Positions 17,310 through 26,649 of a stretch of DNA of 64,000 bases are shown in pieces. The translations under genes were made by a program, and so were the position numbers. Every line of letters starts with the position of its first letter. Position 1 is the stretch's first letter. The notes under the pieces are model-generated. The model worked only from the letters and a program-made list of their open reading frames with translations. It did no database searches and was not told the origin of the DNA. This DNA is from Berkiella sp050247135. Its GTDB lineage: Bacteria > Pseudomonadota > Gammaproteobacteria > Berkiellales > Berkiellaceae. The stretch is taken from NCBI GenBank assembly GCA_050247135.1, contig JBFWUT010000007.1, forward strand, positions 24,286-88,285, given 5' to 3'.

Positions 17310-19079
17310 ATGTCAGGGCATGGACGCATACCAGACAGCTTTATTGAAGCGGTCCTTGCGAAAACTGACATCGTTAGCGTCATTCAAGAAAATATAAAAC
17401 TCAAAAAGAACGGGGCAAACTACAGTGCGTGTTGCCCCTTCCATCATGAAAAAACCCCGTCATTCACGGTGAGCGCTACCAAGCAGTTTTATCATTGCTT
17501 TGGCTGCTCCGCACACGGTGATGCGATCCGTTTTTTAATGGAGTATCAGTCGTTAAGTTTTGTTGAGGCTGTTGAGCGGCTAGCAACGCGTCTGGGCATG
17601 AGCGTTCCCAAAGATCCAGTGGATGAAGCTAAAGCCAAAATACGCAATGCTCATACAGTCATCCTGAATCGAGTCGCAGAGTTTTATAGTGCCCAGTTTA
17701 AAGATCCCAGGGCCCAAGCTGCGGTCACTTATTTGAAAAAGCGAGGTTTAACGGGGCAAACCGCTAAAGACTTTGCGATGGGATTTGCTAAAGAAGGTTG
17801 GGATCATTTAATAAAGCATTTTGAAGGTGAGCCTGAAGCCTTAAAAATATTAGAAGAGGCTGGTTTAATCATAAAGCACCAAAGTGGGCGTTTTTATGAT
17901 CGCTTTCGTAATCGAATTATGTTCCCCATTCGGGATCGTAAAGGCAATGTGCTGGGGTTTGGGGGACGGGTGATGGACAAGTCCGAACCCAAATACTTAA
18001 ATTCGCCAGAGTCACCCCTTTTCCAAAAAGGGCATTGCTTATACGGTATTTATGAAGCCCTCAAGGGTGAAAAATGGCAAAAAGCGATTGTGGTGGAAGG
18101 TTATTTCGATGTCGTGATGTTGGCGCAATATCAGATTAAAGGCGCCGTAGCGACCCTGGGCACGGCGATTACCAGCCACCATTTAAGTTATTTATTTCAG
18201 CAAGTTTCTGATGTGGTATTTTGTTTTGATGGTGATAAGGCTGGGCAAGCAGCAGCATGGAAGGCTTTGCAATTAGTGCTGCCTTTTTTAACCAAAGACA
18301 GACATGTTCGCTTCGCATTTTTACCACAAGGTGAAGATCCTGACTCTTTTGTGCGAAATAATGGCACAGCACATTTTAAGACGCTATTAGCCAATAGCAC
18401 GCCATTATCGGAATATTTGTTTGCCACGTTGTGTAAGGAAGTGAAGCCTGATTCGGTGGATAATAGGGCGCATTTGGCCAATATGGCACAACCCTTGCTA
18501 GAGCAAATACCCGCTGGCATTTATAAAGAAATGATGTATGAACAATTAGCGCAATTGGTTTCCACCTCATTGCAAGTGGTGCGAGGTGAAAAAGCGGCTC
18601 GTATGTCTTATGACAAGCGTTCTTTCAAAAAGCCCATGAAATCGACAGCGCCTAAACAATTGTTATCCACAGCATTTTTTGTGTGTGGAATATTACTGCG
18701 AGATCCGAGTTTGGTTGATATTGTAAAAAATCAGGGAACTTTTTTCGAAACGCTCTCAACACCAGGCATGGATATGTTGCGTGTTGTTGTAGAATTGTTG
18801 AACCAAGGACAAAACACATTGTCTCCATTGCAACTCAAAGAAGGCCTGAAAGCACGAGGATTCAGCGAACAGCGCATAAATGAGTGTGAGAGCAAGGTCG
18901 CATTAGTTCCCGTAGATGGATTAAATGCAGAGCTTGCTGGGGCCATTCATCGGCTACTCGCGATAGGTCAGCAGGAAATCACGGAAAAATTGCTGCAAAA
19001 AGCAAAAGAAATCGGTCTAACCGAACAAGAAAAACAACAATTAAAAGAAATTTTACAATTTCGGGAATCAATTGATTAG
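17310..19079 (+). CDS. dnaG: DNA primase
   Basis: DnaG makes the RNA primers for replication. The start at 17310 (MSGHGRIPDSFIEAVL) matches the family N-terminus and gives 589 residues; an in-frame start at 17247 would overlap yqeY. The CHC2 zinc finger is complete with C42, H45, C63 and C66. The core follows with RNRIMFPIRDRKGNVLGFGG, then the TOPRIM domain with VVEGYFDVVMLAQ and VVFCFDGDKAGQAAAWKAL, carrying the acidic catalytic residues. The C-terminal helicase-binding part is present but divergent. It sits 4 nt after yqeY and upstream of rpoD. Confidence 0.96.
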   Translation: MSGHGRIPDSFIEAVLAKTDIVSVIQENIKLKKNGANYSACCPFHHEKTPSFTVSATKQFYHCFGCSAHGDAIRFLMEYQSLSFVEAVERLATRLGMSVPKDPVDEAKAKIRNAHTVILNRVAEFYSAQFKDPRAQAAVTYLKKRGLTGQTAKDFAMGFAKEGWDHLIKHFEGEPEALKILEEAGLIIKHQSGRFYDRFRNRIMFPIRDRKGNVLGFGGRVMDKSEPKYLNSPESPLFQKGHCLYGIYEALKGEKWQKAIVVEGYFDVVMLAQYQIKGAVATLGTAITSHHLSYLFQQVSDVVFCFDGDKAGQAAAWKALQLVLPFLTKDRHVRFAFLPQGEDPDSFVRNNGTAHFKTLLANSTPLSEYLFATLCKEVKPDSVDNRAHLANMAQPLLEQIPAGIYKEMMYEQLAQLVSTSLQVVRGEKAARMSYDKRSFKKPMKSTAPKQLLSTAFFVCGILLRDPSLVDIVKNQGTFFETLSTPGMDMLRVVVELLNQGQNTLSPLQLKEGLKARGFSEQRINECESKVALVPVDGLNAELAGAIHRLLAIGQQEITEKLLQKAKEIGLTEQEKQQLKEILQFRESID

Positions 19080-19250
19080 TTTTCAATCTAATTAAGTAAG
19101 AGGCAGGAAATTTTAATTTTGCTAATGCGAGTAGTTCATCGGTTTTAAAGTGGAATGCTTGCTAACAAAATTGATCTAGCTTCACGAGGGGAATATGGAT
19201 AGAATTGGCGGTTACCTTCAGGGTAATCAAAAGAAAGGTGAGCTTTAATT

Positions 19251-21245
19251 ATGAGTTATGTTGATCAAGAGCAACAAGCAGCAACGCAACTGCAAGATCT
19301 AATCGCAGCCGGCAAAGAAAAAGGCTACCTAACCTATGCCGAAGTCAGCGATATGTTGCCATATCATATTGTCGACCCAGAGCAGGTCGAAGAAATTATA
19401 AGCATGATAAATGACATGGGTATCGATGTTTATGAAGATACTCCAGATGAAGAAGCGCTCACCCTTACCGATACCATTGCTGATGAAGATGACTTAGCTA
19501 GAGACGCAGCTGAGGCATTAGCATTCTCACCAGATGCCGAATTTGGTCGCACCACGGATCCCGTGCGCATGTATATGCGGGAGATGGGGACTGTTGAGCT
19601 TCTCACGCGTCAAGGTGAGATTGAGATTGCAAAAAGAATTGAAGTGGGCACAAGACAAGTGTTAAGCGCTTTGGCAGCTTATCCCCCTAATGTGGCACAC
19701 GTCTTGAGAGAATATGATAAAGCGTTGGCTGAACAACTTCGTTTAGGCGAAATTATCAGCGGCTTTATTGAATTAGATGGCGAAGAAGTCATGAATGCCG
19801 GCGCGGTTGTTCCTGAAGAGCTAGCATTAGATGAAGATATTGATGCTGAAGAATTCATCCCCGCACCGTTAACGAAGTCACCGGCTAAGACAGCAGCCCC
19901 AACCAATGGGGGCGCAGTGAATGGCGCCGCTACTCCGGCTGTGGCCAAAACAGAAGAGGATGCTGAAGAAACAGAATCCTCTGATAGTGATGAATTGGAA
20001 TCAGGTCCTGATCCTGAATTAGCGGCTTATCATTTTGGCCGTTTACGTGAAGCCTATGAAAAAGTCGTTGCGACTGAGTCAAAACTGGGTCTTGACCATC
20101 CTGAAACGCAACAAGCTTATACTGACTTGGCTGGCGTGTTTGGGGTGTTTAAATTTGTCACCCGCTTGTTCGAAGAATTAGTCGGTTTTATGCGTAACAT
20201 GTTAGAAGATGTGCGCATGCATGAACGGGCCATCATGGGGCTTTGTGTACAAAAAGGTAAAATGCCTCGTCAAACCTTTGTGACCAGCTTCCCAGGCTTT
20301 GAAGTGGATCCCACTTGGATTACCCGTTTTACAGATACCTCAAAACCCTATTCTGAGCACTTAAAGAAGGTGAAAGACGAGCTTATCGAGCATCAAAAGC
20401 AATTACGGGCGATTGAAGTTCGTGCAGGACGCACCATCGTCGCGATTAAAGAATTACACCGTAATATGTCGATTGGTGAAGCTAAAGCACGACGCGCTAA
20501 GAAAGAAATGGTTGAAGCGAATTTACGTTTGGTGATTTCTATTGCTAAGAAATACACCAATCGTGGCTTGCAGTTCTTAGATTTAATTCAAGAAGGCAAC
20601 ATCGGTCTGATGAAAGCGGTTGATAAATTTGAATATCGCCGTGGTTATAAATTCTCGACCTATGCGACCTGGTGGATCCGTCAGGCGATTACCCGTTCGA
20701 TTGCCGACCAAGCCCGTACCATTCGTATTCCGGTACACATGATTGAAACCATTAATAAGTTAAATCGTGTTGCCAGACAAATGTTACAAGAAATGGGCCG
20801 TGAACCCACCCCCGATGAGTTGGGTAAACGCATGGGCATGCCTGAAGATAAAATCCGCAAGGTTTTAAAAATTGCCAAAGAACCCATTTCAATGGAAACC
20901 CCCATTGGTGATGATGAAGATTCTCACTTGGGTGACTTTATTGAAGATACCGTGATTTCCTCGCCGGCAGATTCGGCGACAACGGCTGGGCTGCGCGAAG
21001 CAACCCGCCGCATTTTATCAACCCTCACCGCGCGCGAAGCCAAAGTACTGCGCATGCGTTTTGGGATTGATATGAATACCGATCATACGTTAGAAGAAGT
21101 GGGTAAACAGTTTGATGTGACCCGCGAGCGGATCCGACAAATCGAAGCCAAAGCATTGCGTAAATTACGTCAGCCAAGTCGTGCCGACGATTTACGCAGC
21201 TTCCTTGTTGATGGCGACGATGAAGAAGATAATCCGCTGAAATAA
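19251..21245 (+). CDS. rpoD: RNA polymerase housekeeping sigma factor (sigma-70)
   Basis: The major sigma factor, 664 residues. Region 1.1 is at the N-terminus, region 1.2 starts at DPVRMYMREMGTVELLTRQG, and an acidic, Ala-rich variable insert (about residues 200-255) precedes the non-conserved region. Regions 2.1-2.4 include LRLVISIAKKYTNRGLQFLD and FSTYATWWIRQAITRSIADQ, recognising the -10 element. Region 4 (TLEEVGKQFDVTRERIRQIE) is the -35 helix-turn-helix. An AAGGTGAG ribosome site precedes the ATG. The 171-nt gap from dnaG could hold an internal promoter, but I could not fix one. Confidence 0.97.
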   Translation: MSYVDQEQQAATQLQDLIAAGKEKGYLTYAEVSDMLPYHIVDPEQVEEIISMINDMGIDVYEDTPDEEALTLTDTIADEDDLARDAAEALAFSPDAEFGRTTDPVRMYMREMGTVELLTRQGEIEIAKRIEVGTRQVLSALAAYPPNVAHVLREYDKALAEQLRLGEIISGFIELDGEEVMNAGAVVPEELALDEDIDAEEFIPAPLTKSPAKTAAPTNGGAVNGAATPAVAKTEEDAEETESSDSDELESGPDPELAAYHFGRLREAYEKVVATESKLGLDHPETQQAYTDLAGVFGVFKFVTRLFEELVGFMRNMLEDVRMHERAIMGLCVQKGKMPRQTFVTSFPGFEVDPTWITRFTDTSKPYSEHLKKVKDELIEHQKQLRAIEVRAGRTIVAIKELHRNMSIGEAKARRAKKEMVEANLRLVISIAKKYTNRGLQFLDLIQEGNIGLMKAVDKFEYRRGYKFSTYATWWIRQAITRSIADQARTIRIPVHMIETINKLNRVARQMLQEMGREPTPDELGKRMGMPEDKIRKVLKIAKEPISMETPIGDDEDSHLGDFIEDTVISSPADSATTAGLREATRRILSTLTAREAKVLRMRFGIDMNTDHTLEEVGKQFDVTRERIRQIEAKALRKLRQPSRADDLRSFLVDGDDEEDNPLK

Positions 21246-21251
21246 AGAATT

Positions 21252-21269
21252 CCCCTTCTAAGGGGAAAT
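21252..21269. other. Hairpin just after rpoD
   Basis: A compact palindrome (TTCCCCTT / AAGGGGAA around 2 nt) begins a few bases after the rpoD stop. It has no T-run on either side, so it is not a standard Rho-independent terminator. It could protect the rpoD mRNA 3' end, or be the first element of the structured region that follows. Confidence 0.5.
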
Positions 21270-21834
21270 GTCCGTACTCTCGAAAACCACCCGCTTGTTC
21301 CCGGGTGAGAGAGTACTCTCAAACTCCCCATGTTGGGGGTGGAGTGGTGCTTGTAACCTCTCCTTCGTGAGGCCGGCTCTGGTCCGGCTTTGATCTCGCC
21401 CTAGGTGCGGCTGTTCGCGCGGCGCTTCTTGGGTAGAGTCATCGAACCAGAGTGAGGGTTTGATTCTGCTTCGTGCGGTTGGCCAAGCGGCTTTCCCCGC
21501 GAGGTGTGGCGGCCCTTTTGGTAGCCTTGCTCGTGGCGCGTTGCGGGTCCTTGTGGACCGTCGTGCCTCTAGCGGGTTGCCATCATGTAGCCGTGGCTTG
21601 TGGTTACTCACGTGGTGCCATTTGGGCGTTGGGTGAGTGTTTACAGCTGGCCTTGGCTTGCTGCGTGCGAGGCGCCCCTGGGCCTTCTCGCGGGTGGTTA
21701 GGTCTTGGTTGCTACTGTCGGTTTTCTGCTGGCGAGTGTTCTGGTATGCTACTTGCCTCCTCTTGGGGAGTGCCTTTTTATACGACCCGATTTTACTGCG
21801 TCGCTCACCTTGTGAGCTATGCAGCACAAGCTCC
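21270..21834 (+). other. A-poor, GC-rich, hairpin-rich region of unknown function (possible structured RNA)
   Basis: No convincing gene is present. The composition differs sharply from both neighbours: rich in G, T and C but with very little A on the plus strand. Clear stems include 21274-21316 (8-bp outer stem GTACTCTC/GAGAGTAC with an inner ACCCG/CGGGT stem), 21323-21345, 21372-21388 (GCCGG/CCGGC), 21546-21559 (GGTCC/GGACC) and 21803-21817 (GCTCAC/GTGAGC). Long open frames on both strands are expected here, since every stop codon on either strand needs an A or its complement in A-poor positions. I see no RNase P, tmRNA or SRP RNA signature. A structured RNA or a tRNA leader is inference. 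Confidence 0.45.
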
Positions 21835-21908
<74 letters not shown>

Positions 21909-22017
21909 CTAATAAAATCAAGCGCTTACGACAAATCCTCCAAATAAACACAAAATTAAATAAGCGTACAATAAGCGCTATAGTCATTCTGGAGCTAGAA
22001 AGAAATTCGTCATATGA

Positions 22018-24027
22018 GTGATGGAACATCTGGTTGATACACTAGTGATTAAACGAAGTTTTGCGACAAATACCCCTGAGCTTGTAGAAGAGTGGCACCC
22101 CACTAAAAATGGGGAGCTTACTCCATATGACGTATCTCCCTTTTCAGACAAAATAGCCTGGTGGAAATGCCCCAAAGGAGATGATCACGAATGGGCTGCC
22201 GTAATCAAGTCTCGGAGTAAAGGTCATGGCTGTGGAGTATGTGCTGGTAGAGTGGTCGTTAGATCTAATTGTTTAGCAACACTCAATCCGGAGCTTGCCA
22301 AAGAATGGCATCCTTCCAAAAATGGAACATTAACTCCGTATGATGTTAACCCTGGTTCATGCAAAAAGGTATGGTGGAAATGCTTAAAGGGTGACGATCA
22401 TGAATGGCAGGCAGCAGTAGAATGGAGAAACAATGGAACGGGTTGTTCAATCTGCTCAGGTAAGACAGTAGTTAAATCAAATTGCTTAGCTACTTTGAAC
22501 CCTGAAGTTGCCAAAGAATGGCATCCCACTAAGAATGACGCACTTTCGCCTCATAAAGTGACCCCCGGTTCAGGCAAAAAGGTATGGTGGAAGTGTCCAA
22601 AAGGCGATGATCATGAGTGGCAAGCAGCTATTGCTAACAGAGTTCAAGGTCATGGATGTGGAATTTGTGCTGGATTAGTCGTCGTTAAATCAAATTGTTT
22701 AAAAACACTAAATCCTAAACTGGCTAAAGAGTGGCACCCCACTAAAAACGGCGAACTAACTCCCGATAAAGTTACACCCAACTCAGGAAAAAAAGTATGG
22801 TGGAAATGTCCAAAAGGTGACGATCATGAGTGGGACGCAGTTGTAGCAAATAGAAACAAAGGAATTGGTTGCCCGATTTGCTCTAATCAGAGAGTGGCAA
22901 GATCCAACTCATTGGGGGCGGTAGATCCTGAATTAGCCAAAGAGTGGCACCCCACTAAAAATGGAAAGCTTACACCATTTGATGTCTTACCTAGTGCAAA
23001 TAAAAAAATCTGGTGGCAGTGCTTAATAGGCAAAGACCATGAGTGGTTTGCTAAACTTAACAATAGAAAAAATGGCAGAGGTTGCCCTATATGCTCAGGG
23101 CATAAAGTTGTTAACTCAAATTGCTTGGCAGTGCTATATCCAGAAATAGCCGAACTATGGCATCCAACAAAAAACGGTAATATGACACCTAATGACGTTT
23201 CAACCGGTACAGCAAAAACTGTATGGTGGAAATGTCCTAAAGGTGATGACCATGAGTGGCAAGCAACGATCAATCACAGAACGGCAGGTACTGGATGTCC
23301 CAAATGCAATCCTGCATACTCTATCCCTGAATTAAGAATTTATAGTGAATTGAAAGCAATATTTGAAGATGTGCAACATAGAGTCATTATTCAAAAGCGT
23401 GAAGTCGATATTTTTTTGCCAGAGTTTAATATAGGCATTGAATATGATGGTTTGTATTGGCATCAAGACAAACATGAAAAAGATCTAGAAAAATATTTAG
23501 CTTTAAACTCAATCATGTGCTTTATTAGAGTGAGAGAAGAAGGTCTTCCACTTTTGGGTTCAAATGATATTAGCGTAAAAAAAAGGGGAATGACGGTATC
23601 AACGATAAAAGAGATCCTAATAATAATTCTAAAAAACATACATAAAAAATCTGTTGAGCTTACAGCAAAAGTTGATAAATATATGGAGCAAAGCGATTGG
23701 ATTGCAACCTCTTACTTTAATGATTTTTTCTCTCAGAGAAAGCACGTGGCATTTGAGAAGTCACTAAACTATTTATTCCCAGATTTAGTAAAGGATTGGC
23801 ACCCATCAAAGAACGATTCGTTGCTTCCTGAATACTTCACACCTGGTTCTGGCAGGAAGATTTGGTGGAAAGGGAGTTGCGGGCATGAATGGAATGATTC
23901 AATAAATCATAGAACAACGGGTCGCGGTTGTCCTAAATGCAGATATAAAAGAGCAAGTGAAACTCATCGAAAAAAGGCAGAAAAAAATAAGCCAAATATT
24001 ATTAGTGGTCTTTTGGGAATCGATTGA
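22018..24027 (+). CDS. Zinc-ribbon repeat protein with embedded DUF559/Vsr-like nuclease domain
   Basis: A 669-residue protein made of seven treble-clef zinc-ribbon repeats (DUF4379 type, about 67 residues each). Each has the pattern EWHPTKNG, then VWWKCPKGDDHEW, then GCxIC. Six come first; a PD-(D/E)XK-like nuclease domain follows at about residues 440-545 (SIPELRIYSELK, then KREVDIFLPEFNIGIEYDGL), and a seventh repeat closes the protein. The nuclease part resembles Vsr/DUF559 endonucleases. The start may be GTG at 22018 or ATG at 22021. It is the first gene in the island after the tRNA and precedes a protease gene by 49 nt, likely one operon. A DNA-degrading defence role is inferred. Confidence 0.85.
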   Translation: MMEHLVDTLVIKRSFATNTPELVEEWHPTKNGELTPYDVSPFSDKIAWWKCPKGDDHEWAAVIKSRSKGHGCGVCAGRVVVRSNCLATLNPELAKEWHPSKNGTLTPYDVNPGSCKKVWWKCLKGDDHEWQAAVEWRNNGTGCSICSGKTVVKSNCLATLNPEVAKEWHPTKNDALSPHKVTPGSGKKVWWKCPKGDDHEWQAAIANRVQGHGCGICAGLVVVKSNCLKTLNPKLAKEWHPTKNGELTPDKVTPNSGKKVWWKCPKGDDHEWDAVVANRNKGIGCPICSNQRVARSNSLGAVDPELAKEWHPTKNGKLTPFDVLPSANKKIWWQCLIGKDHEWFAKLNNRKNGRGCPICSGHKVVNSNCLAVLYPEIAELWHPTKNGNMTPNDVSTGTAKTVWWKCPKGDDHEWQATINHRTAGTGCPKCNPAYSIPELRIYSELKAIFEDVQHRVIIQKREVDIFLPEFNIGIEYDGLYWHQDKHEKDLEKYLALNSIMCFIRVREEGLPLLGSNDISVKKRGMTVSTIKEILIIILKNIHKKSVELTAKVDKYMEQSDWIATSYFNDFFSQRKHVAFEKSLNYLFPDLVKDWHPSKNDSLLPEYFTPGSGRKIWWKGSCGHEWNDSINHRTTGRGCPKCRYKRASETHRKKAEKNKPNIISGLLGID

Positions 24028-24076
24028 TTTTGTTTTTTGGAAAATCCGAAGTTATAACAAATTGAGGACCTAGATA

Positions 24077-24883
24077 GTGAAAAAAAGCGTAATAGTACAT
24101 GATTTTTATGAAATGGCTTTTCCAATAGCAAAGCGGCATAGAACTACGAATAGATTGCATTTTTTAGGCTCGGCAATTTTGCTTAATAAAGAAAAGGGAT
24201 TATTTATTACGTGCTCACACATATTTGAGAACATTAAAGAAGACCAAGGGAAATTTGATTATTTCATATCAGAAGGGATCTCGGCCGATAACAAATCACT
24301 CAAAGAGATTAAAATAATGCGAGATCTTGAAATATATGATTTTGCTATTGTTGAAACTAATTCAAAGATTTTGAAAGGCATTGAAATAGAGCCCTACACT
24401 CCGTTATTTGGCGAGCACGAACAAATGTTCATGGGTGTTGATGTAATCGCTTTAGGGTTCACCTCAGCTAATCCAAATCCACCTGAAGATTCTATAAGAC
24501 TAGATTTAAGGTTTTTAAAAGGCCATGTTACGAGAATAGGGCTGGAATCCCGTCAATTAAGAACATTAACAACCACGGAAATTTCATTTGCTTTACCAAA
24601 AGGAATGAGTGGAGGGCCGATTGTATTATCAACCCCAGAAGATGGGACTAAACCCAGGATAATAGGAATGTCTTGTGCTAATCATAGTGAACAGCAGACT
24701 GTTTCCGAAATTATAGAATATGAAGATGAAGGAAAACGAGTTATCGAAAGAGTTGTCTCACTAAGAGAGTATGGGATAATTCATCAGCTGAAAGATATAA
24801 AATATTTCCTACACATGATGCGATATACTCCGTCTTTGAGAGAGTTGCCAGATGAAAGTGCATTAATAGCCCAGTCAACTTGA
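24077..24883 (+). CDS. Trypsin-like serine peptidase
   Basis: A 268-residue chymotrypsin-fold protease without a signal peptide, so cytoplasmic. The catalytic triad can be placed: His in LFITCSHIFEN (about residue 47), Asp in EIYDFAIVETN (about 93), Ser in LPKGMSGGPIVLS (about 180, in the standard GxSGGP form). The start is GTG after a GAGG site. It lies 49 nt downstream of the zinc-ribbon nuclease gene on the same strand. Trypsin-like proteases next to nucleases are a recurrent pairing in bacterial immunity, where the protease may switch on its partner; here that is inference from context. Confidence 0.82.
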   Translation: MKKSVIVHDFYEMAFPIAKRHRTTNRLHFLGSAILLNKEKGLFITCSHIFENIKEDQGKFDYFISEGISADNKSLKEIKIMRDLEIYDFAIVETNSKILKGIEIEPYTPLFGEHEQMFMGVDVIALGFTSANPNPPEDSIRLDLRFLKGHVTRIGLESRQLRTLTTTEISFALPKGMSGGPIVLSTPEDGTKPRIIGMSCANHSEQQTVSEIIEYEDEGKRVIERVVSLREYGIIHQLKDIKYFLHMMRYTPSLRELPDESALIAQST

Positions 24884-24954
24884 AGTTCTTTCTGATTCGA
24901 TCTAGGCAAAATCTGCTATTGGGTGATGGTTTAATTAGGCTACAATTAAGCCAT

Positions 24955-25821
24955 CTATTTAATGTTTAGGGGAATTAAAATTTCGTCAAAACTTTCTTTG
25001 AGAACATAATCTGGTTTAATGTTAGCAGCAGCCTTTCTGAGCTCAATTTCGCGCTCGACTTCCTTCGGTGTCCAATGGGTCACTCGAACTAACTTGTCAT
25101 ACAACTCTTTTTTATGGTTCGCCCCATAAGCCGCAAATATCGACATTACTCCAGCATTTCGTGCCATAAGCATATCTCTTGCTATGCTATCACCTACGTA
25201 AGCTACGTTATTAAGCGAGATGTTTAAAGAGTTGCATATGTCCAAGAGAACAGTTGTATCGGGTTTACGTGGATGATGTGTTAACTCAACTACTTTATCA
25301 AAAGGGAAATTTTTGTATCGCTCATTTTTGGGAGCAGCGTTGGGATGCGAAGTCTTAATTCTTTCGCGACAATATATTTTTTCGAAGAATTTTGTTAAAT
25401 CTAATCGATCTAATCTCTCAATAATTGCGAATAAATTCGCTTCGGTATGAGCGACTAAATGAATATCTGCATCGAGAATTTTTTGAAGCGTTTCAGGAAC
25501 GGTATTGTGAACTCGTAAAACCTCGCGTCTTTGTTTGTTGAATTCTTCAAAAATTGGAGCTAACTCAACATACAATTCTTGTCTGTTTAAATTTGGGAAT
25601 TTAGCCTGGATGATTGATGTTTCTAATAATGCAAAGGGATATTCAGAGTCATGATGTTTCTGATGAATTGCTTTAATGTCATCTAAAAGCGTTTCAGCAT
25701 CAAGATGTAGAACAACAACAGCTTTGTTAATCATTGCATAAAAGGCAATAACGAAATAACTGACCCAGTCATAAAGTGTGTTATCCAGGTCACAGACCAG
25801 TAGACGAATTTTTCTTTTCAT
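24955..25821 (-). CDS. HAD-like hydrolase (pyrimidine 5'-nucleotidase type)
   Basis: A 289-residue haloacid-dehalogenase-superfamily hydrolase. The catalytic motif I is LLVCDLDNTLYDW (nucleophile and acid/base Asp); motif II is a threonine near LVAHTEA; motif IV is VAYVGDSIARDMLMARNAGV. DLDNTLYD with a helical cap resembles the YjjG/SDT1 nucleotidases that act on nucleoside monophosphates. The ATG at 25821 is used. Its start lies within the end of the upstream membrane-protein gene (about 32-nt overlap), so the two are translationally coupled and likely act together. Sitting in a defence-like island, it may alter a nucleotide signal; this is inference. Confidence 0.85.
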   Translation of the reverse strand: MKRKIRLLVCDLDNTLYDWVSYFVIAFYAMINKAVVVLHLDAETLLDDIKAIHQKHHDSEYPFALLETSIIQAKFPNLNRQELYVELAPIFEEFNKQRREVLRVHNTVPETLQKILDADIHLVAHTEANLFAIIERLDRLDLTKFFEKIYCRERIKTSHPNAAPKNERYKNFPFDKVVELTHHPRKPDTTVLLDICNSLNISLNNVAYVGDSIARDMLMARNAGVMSIFAAYGANHKKELYDKLVRVTHWTPKEVEREIELRKAAANIKPDYVLKESFDEILIPLNIK

Positions 25822-26458
25822 AATCAATTTTATATTTGATGACTTCCTCGGTATTATTCTTTAGTGTTACTTCACTTGGCTTTAAATCGTGTAAGAAGTA
25901 AGGAATTAGTAAAAGGCAAATAAAGGCAATGATGTAAATTGCAACTAGCTTTCGTCTTGCAGTAATTTGCCATTTTCCAAAATTTGAACGACTGTGATTT
26001 GTAATCATTTCAGTCATACCATCGTTAGTCTTCATAATTTTTGGCACTATTATTGCTTTCTCAAATTCTCTTCCAAAAGTTACTGCACCTCTTAACATAG
26101 GATGATATACAAACAGATCTAATATTCCAACAGCTAGTAACACAAAGGGAGGAAGTAAGGTAATAAAGTATGAAACATGATGTGGTATACCAGTTAAATT
26201 AATGAAATAGTCCTGGTTCACACGACTCATTAGAAAAAGTGCGAAACCAACAATTATTACAATTAAACCAATCCCATGTTGACGAGCCTTGGCTGACATA
26301 TCATTAAAATGCATCTGTGTATGAACGGCTGTCTTCCAAACATCCAATTGAAGCTTTAATAATGAGTTTTTTGGATCATCCTCTTCATCGTCGTCAACGG
26401 ACGGCGCATCAGGTTCCGGCTCGCCTTCATGTATTAAATTTGGGTTGCCTATATTCAT
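25790..26458 (-). CDS. Three-helix membrane protein, possible defence effector
   Basis: A protein of about 222 residues with three hydrophobic segments (HGIGLIVIIVGFALFLMS, YFITLLPPFVLLAVGILDLF, LVAIYIIAFICLLLIPYFL). An acidic N-terminus (DDDEEDDPKNS) is followed by LKLQLDVWKTAVHTQMHFND, a block I associate with small membrane proteins of phage-defence loci; that is pattern memory, not a search. No signal peptide. The ATG at 26458 (MNIGNPN) is preferred to a TTG at 26488. Its 3' end overlaps the HAD gene start. A membrane-disrupting effector regulated by the HAD enzyme is one possible reading. Confidence 0.75.
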   Translation of the reverse strand: MNIGNPNLIHEGEPEPDAPSVDDDEEDDPKNSLLKLQLDVWKTAVHTQMHFNDMSAKARQHGIGLIVIIVGFALFLMSRVNQDYFINLTGIPHHVSYFITLLPPFVLLAVGILDLFVYHPMLRGAVTFGREFEKAIIVPKIMKTNDGMTEMITNHSRSNFGKWQITARRKLVAIYIIAFICLLLIPYFLHDLKPSEVTLKNNTEEVIKYKIDYEKKNSSTGL

Positions 26459-26649
26459 GTTAGTACCTAAACCTACAGAAAATATCAAATGTATTCGGCA
26501 AGGACGTGTAAAATGATTAGATGTTATTGAATACAGTAATTTATGACCTAATGACCAGGATCGTAAGCGCGTTGAAGCCTGTTGTATTCCTGCTTAACAG
26601 GTGGAAATGGGTTCACTGCTATGATAGTGATGCAAAGGAGGATGACATC

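Noticed and set aside
19080..19250. Internal promoter for rpoD
   Set aside because: Several TTGxxx and AT-rich hexamers occur, but no pair has good spacing and fit, so I did not list one.
21270..21834. RNase P RNA, tmRNA or SRP RNA
   Set aside because: I looked for the conserved core segments of each on both strands and did not find them.
22060..23300. Periodic DNA similarity about every 200 bp
   Set aside because: It is explained by the in-frame zinc-ribbon repeats of the protein encoded there.
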